Origin: VRUE01 sp963703895
Lineage (GTDB): Bacteria; Actinomycetota; Thermoleophilia; Solirubrobacterales; 70-9
Direction: 5' to 3'
Length of the DNA stretch: 64,000 bases
NCBI GenBank assembly: GCA_963703895.1
Contig: CAVPFX010000001.1
Span: 248,001-312,000, forward strand
Shown here: positions 41,008 through 47,411 of the stretch, piece after piece
How positions within the stretch are numbered: position 1 is the first letter of the stretch
Layout of the letters: each line of letters starts with the position of its first letter
The notes under the pieces: model-generated
What the model was told of the DNA's origin: nothing
Database searches by the model: none
What the model saw: the letters and a program-made list of their open reading frames with translations, nothing else
Translations under genes and position numbers: made by a program

Positions 41008-42020
41008 GCGAGTCGACCGCAGACCGAGCCACAGCGCCCGAGCAGTTGAACGGGGCAGTCTCGAAAACTGCTGGCGTCGCGGAGCGCGTCCACGTAACCC
41101 GTTCCCGCGCCAAGCCGGGCGGGACGGCGGCTGAGAGCGCCGACACGGTTCCCTTCCGCCGCGCCCGCAAGCCGCCCTGGCTGAAGGTGCCGGCGCCGGG
41201 CGGGCCAACCTATCGGCGGCTGAAGTCGATGATCGGCAGCGACAACCTGCACACCGTCTGCGAGGAGGCCAACTGCCCCAACGTCGGCGAGTGCTGGGAG
41301 CGCGGCACCGCCACCTTCATGATCCTCGGCGACGTCTGCACCCGCCGCTGCGGCTTCTGCAACGTGAAGACGGGCGTGCCGACCTGGAACGACCCGCTGG
41401 AGCCGCTGCGCGTCGCCAACCAGGTGAAGAAGATGGGCCTGCGCCACGCGGTCGTCACCTCGGTCGACCGCGACGACCTGCCCGACTACGGGGCCAGCGC
41501 CTTCGTCGGCGTGATCCGCTCGATCCGCATGCAGGCGCCGGGCTGCAAGGTCGAGATCCTCACCCCCGACTTCCGCGGCCAGGAGATGCCGTTGGCCAAG
41601 GTGATCCACGAGCGCCCCGACGTCTTCAACCACAACGTCGAGACGGTGCCGCGTCTCTACCCGGTGGCCCGGCGCGGCTCCAAATTCCTGCGCTCGGCCC
41701 GGGTGCTGAAGATGGCCAAGGAGATGGGCGGCGCCGACGTCGTCACCAAGTCGGGGCTGATGGTCGGGCTGGGCGAGAGCTTCGAGGAGATGGTCGAGAC
41801 CTTCGGCATCCTGCGCGAGCACCGCGTCCAGGTGCTGACCGTGGGCCAGTACCTGCGCCCGACCGAGAACCACCTGCCGGTGGTGCGCTACTGGCACCCG
41901 GAGGAGTTCGCGGCGCTGGAGAAGGCGGCGTACGAGCTCGGCTTCGAGTCGGTCGCGTCGGGTCCGCTGGTGCGGTCGAGCTATCACGCAGATCAAAACC
42001 TTCCCCTAGCGGCGTCCTGA
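41004..42020 (+). CDS. lipA: Lipoyl synthase (radical SAM)
   Basis: LipA inserts two sulfur atoms into octanoyl groups. The 338-residue protein has the auxiliary-cluster motif CEEANCPNVGECW (about residues 92-104), the radical SAM motif CTRRCGFCNVKTG (about 113-125), HNVETVPRLYP, and the C-terminal RSSYHAD with its cluster Ser. The first ~55 residues are poorly conserved in the family, and their DNA (41035-41071) looks like part of a tRNA-Ser gene. The ATG overlaps the lipB stop (ATGA). The end of the gene is one arm of a 104-base inverted repeat that supplies its stop codon. Confidence 0.95.
   Translation: MSESTADRATAPEQLNGAVSKTAGVAERVHVTRSRAKPGGTAAESADTVPFRRARKPPWLKVPAPGGPTYRRLKSMIGSDNLHTVCEEANCPNVGECWERGTATFMILGDVCTRRCGFCNVKTGVPTWNDPLEPLRVANQVKKMGLRHAVVTSVDRDDLPDYGASAFVGVIRSIRMQAPGCKVEILTPDFRGQEMPLAKVIHERPDVFNHNVETVPRLYPVARRGSKFLRSARVLKMAKEMGGADVVTKSGLMVGLGESFEEMVETFGILREHRVQVLTVGQYLRPTENHLPVVRYWHPEEFAALEKAAYELGFESVASGPLVRSSYHADQNLPLAAS
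41035..41071 (+). other. tRNA-Ser(CGA)-like D-arm and anticodon arm inside the lipA 5' region
   Basis: CCCG-AGCAGTTGAA-CGGG has the geometry of a D-arm (GTTGAA conserved), then directly GCAGT-CTCGAAA-ACTGC, a perfect anticodon arm with U33 and anticodon CGA. Spacing between the two arms (one base after a 3-bp D-stem) is tRNA-like. The acceptor arms do not pair and position 8 is not T, so it is not a working tRNA. It is translated as APEQLNGAVSKTAG. Confidence 0.7.
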
Positions 42021-42109
42021 CCAAGCAGATCAAGGACGCAGGGAGCGCCGCGTGCTTCCGCACGCAAGCGACCGAGGACGCCGATATGCGCCGGTCAGGA
42101 CGCCGCTAG
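42006..42109. repeat. 104-bp inverted repeat at the lipA/pqqD-like convergent ends
   Basis: CTAGCGGCGTCCTGACC (42006-42022) and GGTCAGGACGCCGCTAG (42093-42109) are perfect 17-bp arms. The 70-base centre holds its own hairpin GCGTGC-TTCC-GCACGC. Each arm supplies the last codons and TGA of one of the two convergent genes (both end in Ala-Ala-Ser), so the element sits across both stops. It may serve as a bidirectional terminator or be a small mobile palindrome. Confidence 0.75.
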
Positions 42110-42385
42110 GAGATCGCGGCGCGCCATCTCGCGGGCAAAGGCGACGACGTCGCCGAGCGCCCGGCCCTCGTCGATCTCGAAGCGCGCCGCCAAGCCGCTG
42201 GCCAGCTCGCTGACCTGGCGCGGCTGCTCCAGCTGCTCCCAGATCCAGGCGCCGGTGGAGTTGAGCCGCACCGCAGTGCCGGCGTCGACGTCGAGCAGGA
42301 CCGTCTCCTCGGGCAGGTCACCGTGCACGGCACGATCCGTGCGGCGCAGCGTTGTCTCGGCTTCGATCGCCGTGGCTCCAGTCAT
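42095..42385 (-). CDS. PqqD-like RiPP recognition element protein
   Basis: From ATG 42385 (MTGATAIEAETTLRRTDRAV) there are 96 residues with the PqqD fold: ETVLLDVDAGTAVRLNSTGAWIWEQL, then QVSELASGLAARFEI and VVAFAREMARRDLL. In PqqD proteins this winged-helix unit binds the leader of a precursor peptide and presents it to the modifying enzyme. It is divergent from the HPr-kinase-like gene with only 21 bases between start codons, so its promoter must lie inside that gene or be shared. It belongs with the precursor and radical SAM genes. Confidence 0.82.
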   Translation of the reverse strand: MTGATAIEAETTLRRTDRAVHGDLPEETVLLDVDAGTAVRLNSTGAWIWEQLEQPRQVSELASGLAARFEIDEGRALGDVVAFAREMARRDLLAAS

Positions 42386-42406
42386 CGATCCATACCCTAA
42401 GACCGC

Positions 42407-43279
42407 ATGGCCAGCCTCTATGGATTCGAGGTTAAGAGCGATTTGCCGCTGCGTCGGCTCAATTCGGCGGCGGGGACGCGCGGTGAGCTGCTGATCGAGA
42501 CGGCCGCGGAGCCGCTCGTCGCACCCGCTGGGGAGCCCGCCGGCTCGCTGGTCGATGCCGACGGCCGGCGCTGGTTCGCCTCCTACGAGCTCGAGGACGG
42601 TGGCTGCCTGCTGCAGATGCCGCCGACCGGTTCCTTCCTGCTCGAGCCCGGCGGCGGACGGATCGCCGTCGACGCGAGCGATGGCGACGCCGAGCTGCTC
42701 GAGCACCGCCTCGCCTCCTCGGCGATCTGCACGCTGCTCTCGCTGCGGGGCGATCTCGCCCTGCACGCGGCGGCGGTTGAGGCGGCCGGCGCCGCGATCG
42801 TCTTCTGCGGCCCCTCGCTGCGCGGCAAGTCGACGCTGGCGCGGGCGCTGGGAGAGGGCGGCTACCGGGTGCTCGGCGAGGACGGAGTCGCGATCGAGCT
42901 GGGCGAGGCCGGACCGGTCGCCCACCCCGGTGCGCGCGGCGTGCGCGTGCGCGGACCCGGTAGCGGGCGGGAGCGCCCGGTGCTGGTCGAGGACCCCGGG
43001 GCGGGAGAGCCCGGCCCCTGTCCGCTCGCGGCGGTGGTCCTGCTGGGCGAGCGCGGGGACGAGTTCGTGGTCGAGCCGCTAGCGCCCGCCCGCGCCCTGG
43101 CCCTGCTCACCCCCAACCTCATCCACAGCGGCGGGCGCGGCTCAATCGCTGCCGCGTTTCAGCGGCTCGCGGCGCTTCTCGGCTCCGTCCCCGCCCTGCG
43201 CATCTCGCTGCCTGACGATCTCGCGGCGCTACCCCTGGTACGCGAAAGGTTTCTCGACTCGATGCCCATTCGTGGCTAG
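42407..43279 (+). CDS. HPr kinase-like P-loop protein of the RiPP locus
   Basis: This 290-residue protein has an N-terminal domain (MASLYGFEVKSDLPLRRL ... LEDGGCLLQMP) and, after LASSAICTLLSLRGDLALHAAAVE, the P-loop GPSLRGKSTLARAL (about residues 135-148) with LGEDGVAIEL, the arrangement of HPr kinase/phosphorylase-like proteins found in RiPP clusters; in paeninodin-type lasso clusters such a kinase phosphorylates the precursor. TACCCT (42393-42398) lies eight bases before the ATG and no ribosome site is present, so the mRNA may be leaderless. It is followed, 34 bases on, by the two precursor genes. Confidence 0.75.
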   Translation: MASLYGFEVKSDLPLRRLNSAAGTRGELLIETAAEPLVAPAGEPAGSLVDADGRRWFASYELEDGGCLLQMPPTGSFLLEPGGGRIAVDASDGDAELLEHRLASSAICTLLSLRGDLALHAAAVEAAGAAIVFCGPSLRGKSTLARALGEGGYRVLGEDGVAIELGEAGPVAHPGARGVRVRGPGSGRERPVLVEDPGAGEPGPCPLAAVVLLGERGDEFVVEPLAPARALALLTPNLIHSGGRGSIAAAFQRLAALLGSVPALRISLPDDLAALPLVRERFLDSMPIRG

Positions 43280-43313
43280 ACTCCCCGCAGGGTTACACCA
43301 CAGAAGGGGAGAG

Positions 43314-43421
43314 ATGAGCGATACGCGTCCCGAGTCTTACGAAGCCCCCAGCGTCGAGGAGATCGACACCGGCGGCTACCCGATCACGACTGCTGCCGGC
43401 GCCAGCATCCAGGTTGACTGA
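43314..43421 (+). CDS. RiPP-like precursor peptide 1
   Basis: This 35-residue frame starts at ATG 43314 after the strong ribosome site AAGGGGAGAG. The leader-like part contains YEAPSVEEID, then a core-like part GGYPITTAAGASIQVD. The next frame (43429-43536) has the same length, and the motif YEAPSVEEI, G-x-P-I-(T/S)-T-A and G-x-S are at matching positions. The Tyr-x-x-Pro pattern resembles the leader motif that PqqD-type recognition proteins bind in lasso peptide precursors. There is no Cys, so thioether products are excluded. Product and modification are unknown. Confidence 0.75.
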   Translation: MSDTRPESYEAPSVEEIDTGGYPITTAAGASIQVD

Positions 43422-43428
43422 GGTGAGC

Positions 43429-43536
43429 ATGAGCGAGCCCCAGACTCCGTACGAGGCCCCCAGCGTCGAGGAGATCGAGAGCGACGGCGCTCCGATCAGC
43501 ACCGCGCCCGGCAACAGCTTGCCGATCGGCACCTAG
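43429..43536 (+). CDS. RiPP-like precursor peptide 2
   Basis: This second 35-residue frame starts with ATG 43429, eight bases after the stop of precursor 1, with GAGGTGAGC upstream. It contains TPYEAPSVEEIESDG then APISTAPGNSLPIGT. Eight further positions of the C-terminal half match precursor 1, the rest differ, as expected for a conserved leader with a diversified core. It lies 52 bases before the radical SAM gene. No Cys is present. Confidence 0.75.
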   Translation: MSEPQTPYEAPSVEEIESDGAPISTAPGNSLPIGT

Positions 43537-43588
43537 AGGGAAGTGTCATCCGGGCGGCCCAGTCGACGCGGTCGCCCGGTGAGCTGAG

Positions 43589-45145
43589 ATGCGCAGGCGC
43601 GAGGAGAGCTTCACCTTCGGCCGGCTGCTCTGGCGCCTCGGCCGGCGCCCGCCGCGCACCCTCGTTGCCGCACCCGAGCGGCCGATCGGGGCGAAGCTCG
43701 AGATCACCTACGCCTGCAACCTGCGCTGCGGCTTCTGTTACACCGACTCGCCCCGCCAGACGCTGCAGCGGACGCCGGAGCTGAGCGACGAACAGTGGCG
43801 CGAGGTCGTGCGCCAGTCGCTCGAGCTCGGCATCGTCGAGGCGGTGGTGACCGGTGGCGAGCCGTTCCTGCGCAAGGATCTGACCCTGGGCCTGATCGAG
43901 ACGCTGAGCGCGGCCGGCGTCGGCGTGACGCTGAACACCAATGGCTGGTTCGTCGACGAGGAGGTGGCCAGCCGGCTGGGCGCCCTGCGCGGGGTCACCG
44001 CCCACGTCTCGCTCGACGGCGCACGGGCCGGCCTGCACGACGGTTCGCGCGGCGTGCCAGGGAGCTGGCGGCGCGCAATCGAGGGCATTGACCGGCTGCT
44101 CGGCGCTGGAGTCGGCGTCTGCGTGGTGCACGTGGTGACGCCGGACAACGCCGCCGGTTTCCCCGACTTCCTCGAGCAGATGTGGGCACTGGGAGTGCCC
44201 TGGGTGCGGGCAACGCCGGTGATCGTCACCGGCGCGGCGGCACGCGGCGGCGACTGGCGGATCTCGAAGGGAGACCTCGACCAGGCGGCCGAGGCCTTTC
44301 GCCGCCGCCACGGCAAAGCGATGAAGATCCTGGTGCAACCCGGTACCGGTGGCGGCGTCAGCCTGCAGGGCCGGGCGGCGCCGGGCAGTTTCCTGGTGCG
44401 ACCCAACGGCGACGTGCGCCCCGACTCGCTGCGGCCCTTCACCTTCGGCAACGCGATCCGCGACGGCGTCGAGACTTGCTGGGTGGCGATACGCGAAGGG
44501 TGGGACGACGAGCGGATCAATCGCTGGGCCGACTCGATGAAGCGGCCCGGGGATTTGGCTAAGTCGGAGCTGGTGGCTTATCTGGATGACGAGGTGACCG
44601 TGGTTGGTGGCCCCCCAGCCGGGGGAGACGTCGGGTCCGCCTCGGCGGAACAACAGCGGGGAGGTTCCGCCGAGGCGGACCCGACGTCTCTCTCAGGGAC
44701 GGACAACCGCCAACGACCCGGCGGTCGAGAGGCGCCGGTACCGGAACCGACGCCGCCAAAGCCAGTGGATCCAGCTAAGGAGCTTCGGGAGGCCCGGGAG
44801 AAGGTCCGAGACCTGGCCGGGCGGCGGCGTTACAAGCACGCGCCGCTGCGCTGGACCGGGAGCGAGGAGCAGCGGTTCGTGCGGCTGGCCGGGGACGGGA
44901 CCTATCTGCGGCTGAACGAGTCGGGCGGCGTGGTGATGGACGCGCTCGACGGCGGAACGCTGGCCGACGCGGCCAGCGCCCTGCGGGCCCGCTACGAGAT
45001 CGACGAGGCACGGGCCCGCGACGACGCCGAGACGACCACACGCGAGCTGCTGCGACGCGGCGTCGTCATGGCCGCCGACGCCAGCGGCTCCTTCCCGGCC
45101 GAGCCGGGGACGACGGACCTACCGGGGTCCGAGCCGAACGGCTGA
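43589..45145 (+). CDS. Radical SAM protein with cysteine-free SPASM-like region and fused C-terminal PqqD domain
   Basis: This 518-residue enzyme has the radical SAM motif CNLRCGFCYTD (Cys about 43, 47, 50) and VVTGGEPFLRKD (SAM-binding GGE). Around residues 250-300 the strand pattern of a SPASM domain is kept (GSFLVRPNGDVRPDSLRPF, TFGNAIRDG), but the cysteines that would ligate auxiliary clusters are absent. A linker with an in-frame palindrome (residues about 346-367) leads to a PqqD domain at about 414-495 (LRLNESGGVVMDALDGGTLA, LLRRGVVM). It most likely acts on the two precursor peptides just upstream. The reaction (epimerisation, C-C or C-O bond) cannot be told. Confidence 0.85.
   Translation: MRRREESFTFGRLLWRLGRRPPRTLVAAPERPIGAKLEITYACNLRCGFCYTDSPRQTLQRTPELSDEQWREVVRQSLELGIVEAVVTGGEPFLRKDLTLGLIETLSAAGVGVTLNTNGWFVDEEVASRLGALRGVTAHVSLDGARAGLHDGSRGVPGSWRRAIEGIDRLLGAGVGVCVVHVVTPDNAAGFPDFLEQMWALGVPWVRATPVIVTGAAARGGDWRISKGDLDQAAEAFRRRHGKAMKILVQPGTGGGVSLQGRAAPGSFLVRPNGDVRPDSLRPFTFGNAIRDGVETCWVAIREGWDDERINRWADSMKRPGDLAKSELVAYLDDEVTVVGGPPAGGDVGSASAEQQRGGSAEADPTSLSGTDNRQRPGGREAPVPEPTPPKPVDPAKELREAREKVRDLAGRRRYKHAPLRWTGSEEQRFVRLAGDGTYLRLNESGGVVMDALDGGTLADAASALRARYEIDEARARDDAETTTRELLRRGVVMAADASGSFPAEPGTTDLPGSEPNG
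44625..44690. repeat. In-frame 66-bp palindrome in the linker of the radical SAM gene
   Basis: The first arm starts GAGACGTCGGGTCCGCCTCG (44625) and runs to 44650; the second (44665-44690) is its perfect 26-base reverse complement, with a 14-base loop. The total length, 66 bases, is 22 codons, and no stop occurs in the coding frame. It encodes part of the Gly/Ser/Ala-rich linker (GDVGSASAEQQ, GGSAEADPTS). Sequence differs from repeat family B but the placement is the same as in pdhC. Confidence 0.88.
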
Positions 45146-45180
45146 GTCGGCACGCTGCTTCGAGCTGTGCCCCACCCGCC

Positions 45181-45186
45181 TACAAT
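45181..45186 (+). promoter_or_regulatory. -10 box of tRNA-Ala(TGC)
   Basis: TACAAT lies nine bases before the first base of the tRNA (45195), a good -10 hexamer at the expected distance. The -35 region near 45158 is weak (CTTCGA). Confidence 0.5.
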
Positions 45187-45194
45187 TGAGGAGC

Positions 45195-45267
45195 GGGGCC
45201 ATAGCTCAGCTGGCAGAGCGCGGCGTTTGCAACGCCGAGGTCGCCGGTTCGATCCCGGCTGGCTCCA
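45195..45267 (+). tRNA. tRNA-Ala(TGC)
   Basis: The acceptor GGGGCCA pairs with TGGCTCC and is followed by A. The D-arm is GCTCAGCTGGCAGAGC, the anticodon arm CGGCG-TTTGCAA-CGCCG with anticodon TGC, and the T-arm contains GGTTCGATCCC. CCA is not encoded. The minus-strand endonuclease gene ends inside it. Confidence 0.96.
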
Positions 45268-45703
45268 CTCGCGGATCCCGACTTAGATCTGGCTCGGTGT
45301 AGTCCTCGGCGTTTCGAACACCGATCCTCTGTCCGTTGCGAGCAGCAACGAGCCGCAGGCTCAGCTCGCACCGACCCGAGCCGAGCTCACTTGAGGGGCA
45401 GTAGTAGCAACGGTCCGTCGTTCGGTCGTAAACCGCGATCCAATCCACAGTCTCAGCTGTGTAGTGCTTTGTGTCGCGAATCTTGCCTTTGGTCAAAGAG
45501 TGCGATCGGCATCGGATCAAGATGATCTCGCCGTTGGATTCGGTGTACTTGACCTGAATCCGATGCAGCACAGGGCCTGAGTCGGCAATCAGGTCGTAGT
45601 CGCAATCCTCTCCAAAAGGAATGGAGAGCTGACAGCCACGATCTAGAAGGTCTGCGGCGACCTTGAGCTCAGCCAGATCTCCCTTCCGCTTCAGCAGCGC
45701 CAT
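45206..45703 (-). CDS. PD-(D/E)XK homing-type endonuclease (I-Ssp6803I/PDDEXK_5-like), 3' end antisense to tRNA-Ala
   Basis: From ATG 45703 (MALLKRKGDLAELKVAADLL) there are 165 residues. The nuclease core is visible: KGDLAELKVAADLLDRGCQ (Glu), FGEDCDYDLIAD (Asp) and IQVKYTESNGE (Q-x-K), the order of the PD-(D/E)XK fold, and the layout fits the family that includes the intron-encoded tRNA homing enzyme I-Ssp6803I. The last 20 or so residues (PAGIEPATSALQTPRSAS) and the TGA lie antisense to tRNA-Ala(TGC), which looks like a gene that inserted next to the tRNA and borrowed it as its end. No intron is apparent in the tRNA. Whether it cleaves the tRNA gene is inference. Confidence 0.72.
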   Translation of the reverse strand: MALLKRKGDLAELKVAADLLDRGCQLSIPFGEDCDYDLIADSGPVLHRIQVKYTESNGEIILIRCRSHSLTKGKIRDTKHYTAETVDWIAVYDRTTDRCYYCPSSELGSGRCELSLRLVAARNGQRIGVRNAEDYTEPDLSRDPRVEPAGIEPATSALQTPRSAS

Positions 45704-45781
45704 TGACGCCGACCGTATCTGCGACCGCATCATTTGGGGCACGCAGAAAGAAACGAAACTGCGACAGAACCGCGACGTGAC

Positions 45782-46774
45782 TCAGTCGTCGAAGTCGAAG
45801 TCCTTGGGCGGCTTCTGCTCGAACCAGAGCTGGTCGTCCTCGGGGCTCTCCTCGAGGAAGTCGGGGGTCTCCTCGAGCACGTCCTCGTCGCGGCGAGGCG
45901 CCGCAGGCTCGGCTTCGGCAACGGGCTCTGGCTCCTCCACCGCCTCGGGCTCGTCGTGTTCCCCGGACTCAGGCTCGGCTGCCTCCTCGAGCTCCGGCTC
46001 CGGCTCGTCGGCGGGCTGGGCGACTTCTTCGACCTCGAGCTCCGGCTCAGGATCGCGCGGCGCCTCCAGCGCCTGGTCGAGTTCGTCGGAGAGGCGCTGC
46101 TCGTTCCAGAAGGCATCGTCCTCATCGTCGTACTCGTCATCGTCGTCGGGGGCCGGACCCTGGACGCTGACCTCGGCCTCTTCGGTCTCCTCGAGGCCGG
46201 CAAGCGGGTCGGTCGGGGCGAGGCGTGGCTCGGCGATCTCCTCTTCGACGATCTCCTCGTCGGTGGGGTTGGGCGGGCCGCCCAGCTCCTGCTCGACGTC
46301 GAACATTTCGGTCGGCTGCTCGGCGATCGCCTGGCGCTCTTCGGTGGAGTGGCCGGCGGGCTCGGGCTCGTCGTCCGGAGCTGCGGCCTCGACGGGATCG
46401 GCGACGATCTCGTGCTCCATCGCCGGCTGTTCCTCCTCCGCCAGCTGTTCCTCCTCCGCGGGCTCGACGATAGCCGCGGCTGCCTCCTCCGCCGGAACCT
46501 CGACCTCGGTGGGCGCGGGCTCCTCCGCCGGCGGTGGCGGCTCCTGCAGGTCGGCAATCGTCGGCTCGCGCCGCGATCCCTCGTCCTCAGCCACCTCGGG
46601 CTGCTCCATGAATTCGGTCGGCGCCTCGGCAAGCGGGTCCGCCGCCTGCTCGTCGCCAGGCCGCTCCGCCTGACCGAACGCCTCGTCCTCGAGCTGCTGC
46701 AGCTCGGAATCGCCCGCGCCGTGCTGGCGCTTCAGTTCCAGGTGCTCTCGGATTGCCTCGTCAAGGATGCCCAT
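45782..46774 (-). CDS. Highly acidic protein with conserved ends (Thermoleophilia-type)
   Basis: This 330-residue protein is dominated by Glu, Asp, Pro and Ala (for example EEEQLAEEEQPA, DDDDEYDDEDDAF) and is likely disordered. The N-terminus MGILDEAIREHLELKRQHG is amphipathic helical, and the C-terminus ETPDFLEESPEDDQLWFEQK, then PPKDFDFDD, looks like a short conserved motif. I recall proteins with these same ends in Solirubrobacterales genomes, without a function. It lies on the minus strand between two tRNA-Ala genes. No signal peptide or membrane segment is seen. Confidence 0.65.
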   Translation of the reverse strand: MGILDEAIREHLELKRQHGAGDSELQQLEDEAFGQAERPGDEQAADPLAEAPTEFMEQPEVAEDEGSRREPTIADLQEPPPPAEEPAPTEVEVPAEEAAAAIVEPAEEEQLAEEEQPAMEHEIVADPVEAAAPDDEPEPAGHSTEERQAIAEQPTEMFDVEQELGGPPNPTDEEIVEEEIAEPRLAPTDPLAGLEETEEAEVSVQGPAPDDDDEYDDEDDAFWNEQRLSDELDQALEAPRDPEPELEVEEVAQPADEPEPELEEAAEPESGEHDEPEAVEEPEPVAEAEPAAPRRDEDVLEETPDFLEESPEDDQLWFEQKPPKDFDFDD

Positions 46775-46863
46775 GGCTGGAGTCCCAAAGCGGGAACCTA
46801 AAGCCTATGCGGTTATCCTTGCCCTTGCGAGGGCCCTGGGACGAACCTCCCAGCCGCGCACTC

Positions 46864-46936
46864 GGGGCTATAGCTCAGCTGGCAGAGCGCCTGGATCGCA
46901 CCCAGGAGGTCGGCGGTTCGAATCCGCCTAGCTCCA
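46864..46936 (+). tRNA. tRNA-Ala(CGC)
   Basis: The acceptor GGGGCTA pairs with TAGCTCC, followed by A. The anticodon arm is CCTGG-ATCGCAC-CCAGG with anticodon CGC, and the T-arm contains GGTTCGAATCC. CCA is not encoded. Its 3' 46 bases (46892-46937) recur at 50340-50385, so it is probably the attachment gene of an integrated segment. Confidence 0.95.
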
Positions 46937-46983
46937 TCGCTTTAAGTGCCTGCACGTGGGCGGCTTCGGCTTCTCAAGCACTT

Positions 46984-47034
46984 TTCCAACCGCCGCTGAA
47001 TTTGCGCTCCATTTCGGGCACGAGTGCCCGAAAT
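46984..47034. repeat. Left copy of the element-end block with palindrome
   Basis: TTCCAACCGCC is followed by the palindrome ATTTCGGGCAC-GA-GTGCCCGAAAT (47011-47034, 11-bp arms). The right copy is at 50162-50211. Both copies have the same orientation and flank the cargo genes. Confidence 0.65.
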
Positions 47035-47126
47035 CGCGGGGATGCGAAGGGATTAACGGCGATTGCCGCGGATTCCCGCCTTGAATTTGGGGGACGGCAG
47101 AGCTATGGCCGCGCTAGCTTCACAAC

Positions 47127-47411
47127 ATGAGCATCGAGCGCGAGTACGAGATTGCGCTGCAGCCCGAGCCCGAAGGCGGCTTCAGTGTCTTCGTTCCCGA
47201 GTTGCCGAGCGTTGCCACCCAAGGCGAGACGATCAAGGAAACCACTGCGATGGCCAAGGAGGCCATCGAGGCCTACCTCGAAGCCTTGCACGAGGACGGC
47301 CTCCCAACCCCTACATCTACCGCAGCCGCGTCGCAGTCAGCGGCAGTCCTAGGGAGAAGGATCTGGACAGGCATTGCGCCGGCTCAAGATGTTGAAGCGG
47401 AAGCCTGTTAG
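47127..47411 (+). CDS. HicB-like antitoxin, orphan, possibly with altered C-terminus
   Basis: This 94-residue protein starts MSIEREYEIALQPEPEGGFS and continues VFVPELPSVATQGETIKE, TTAMAKEAIEAYLEALHEDG, the HicB fold (partial RNase H-like). After GLPTPT the sequence (STAAASQSAAVLGRRIWTG) no longer resembles the family, and no HicA-like double-stranded RNA-binding toxin frame follows before the convergent gene. The stop codon overlaps that of the KwaB-like gene by four bases. It is probably a remnant antitoxin or an anti-addiction gene. Confidence 0.75.
   Translation: MSIEREYEIALQPEPEGGFSVFVPELPSVATQGETIKETTAMAKEAIEAYLEALHEDGLPTPTSTAAASQSAAVLGRRIWTGIAPAQDVEAEAC

Noticed and set aside
42095..45145. 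A lasso peptide cluster
   Set aside because: The leader pattern and kinase recall lasso systems, but neither the cyclase nor the leader protease is present in the window, while a radical SAM gene is.
46753..47130. Plus-strand frame reading through tRNA-Ala(CGC) (AQLAERLDRTQEVGGSNPPSS)
   Set aside because: This is the well-known translation of a tRNA gene and not a protein; the same words recur at 50339 because of the tRNA fragment.
47404..47411. A HicA toxin next to the HicB-like gene
   Set aside because: No frame with the HicA pattern was found on either strand before the KwaB-like gene.
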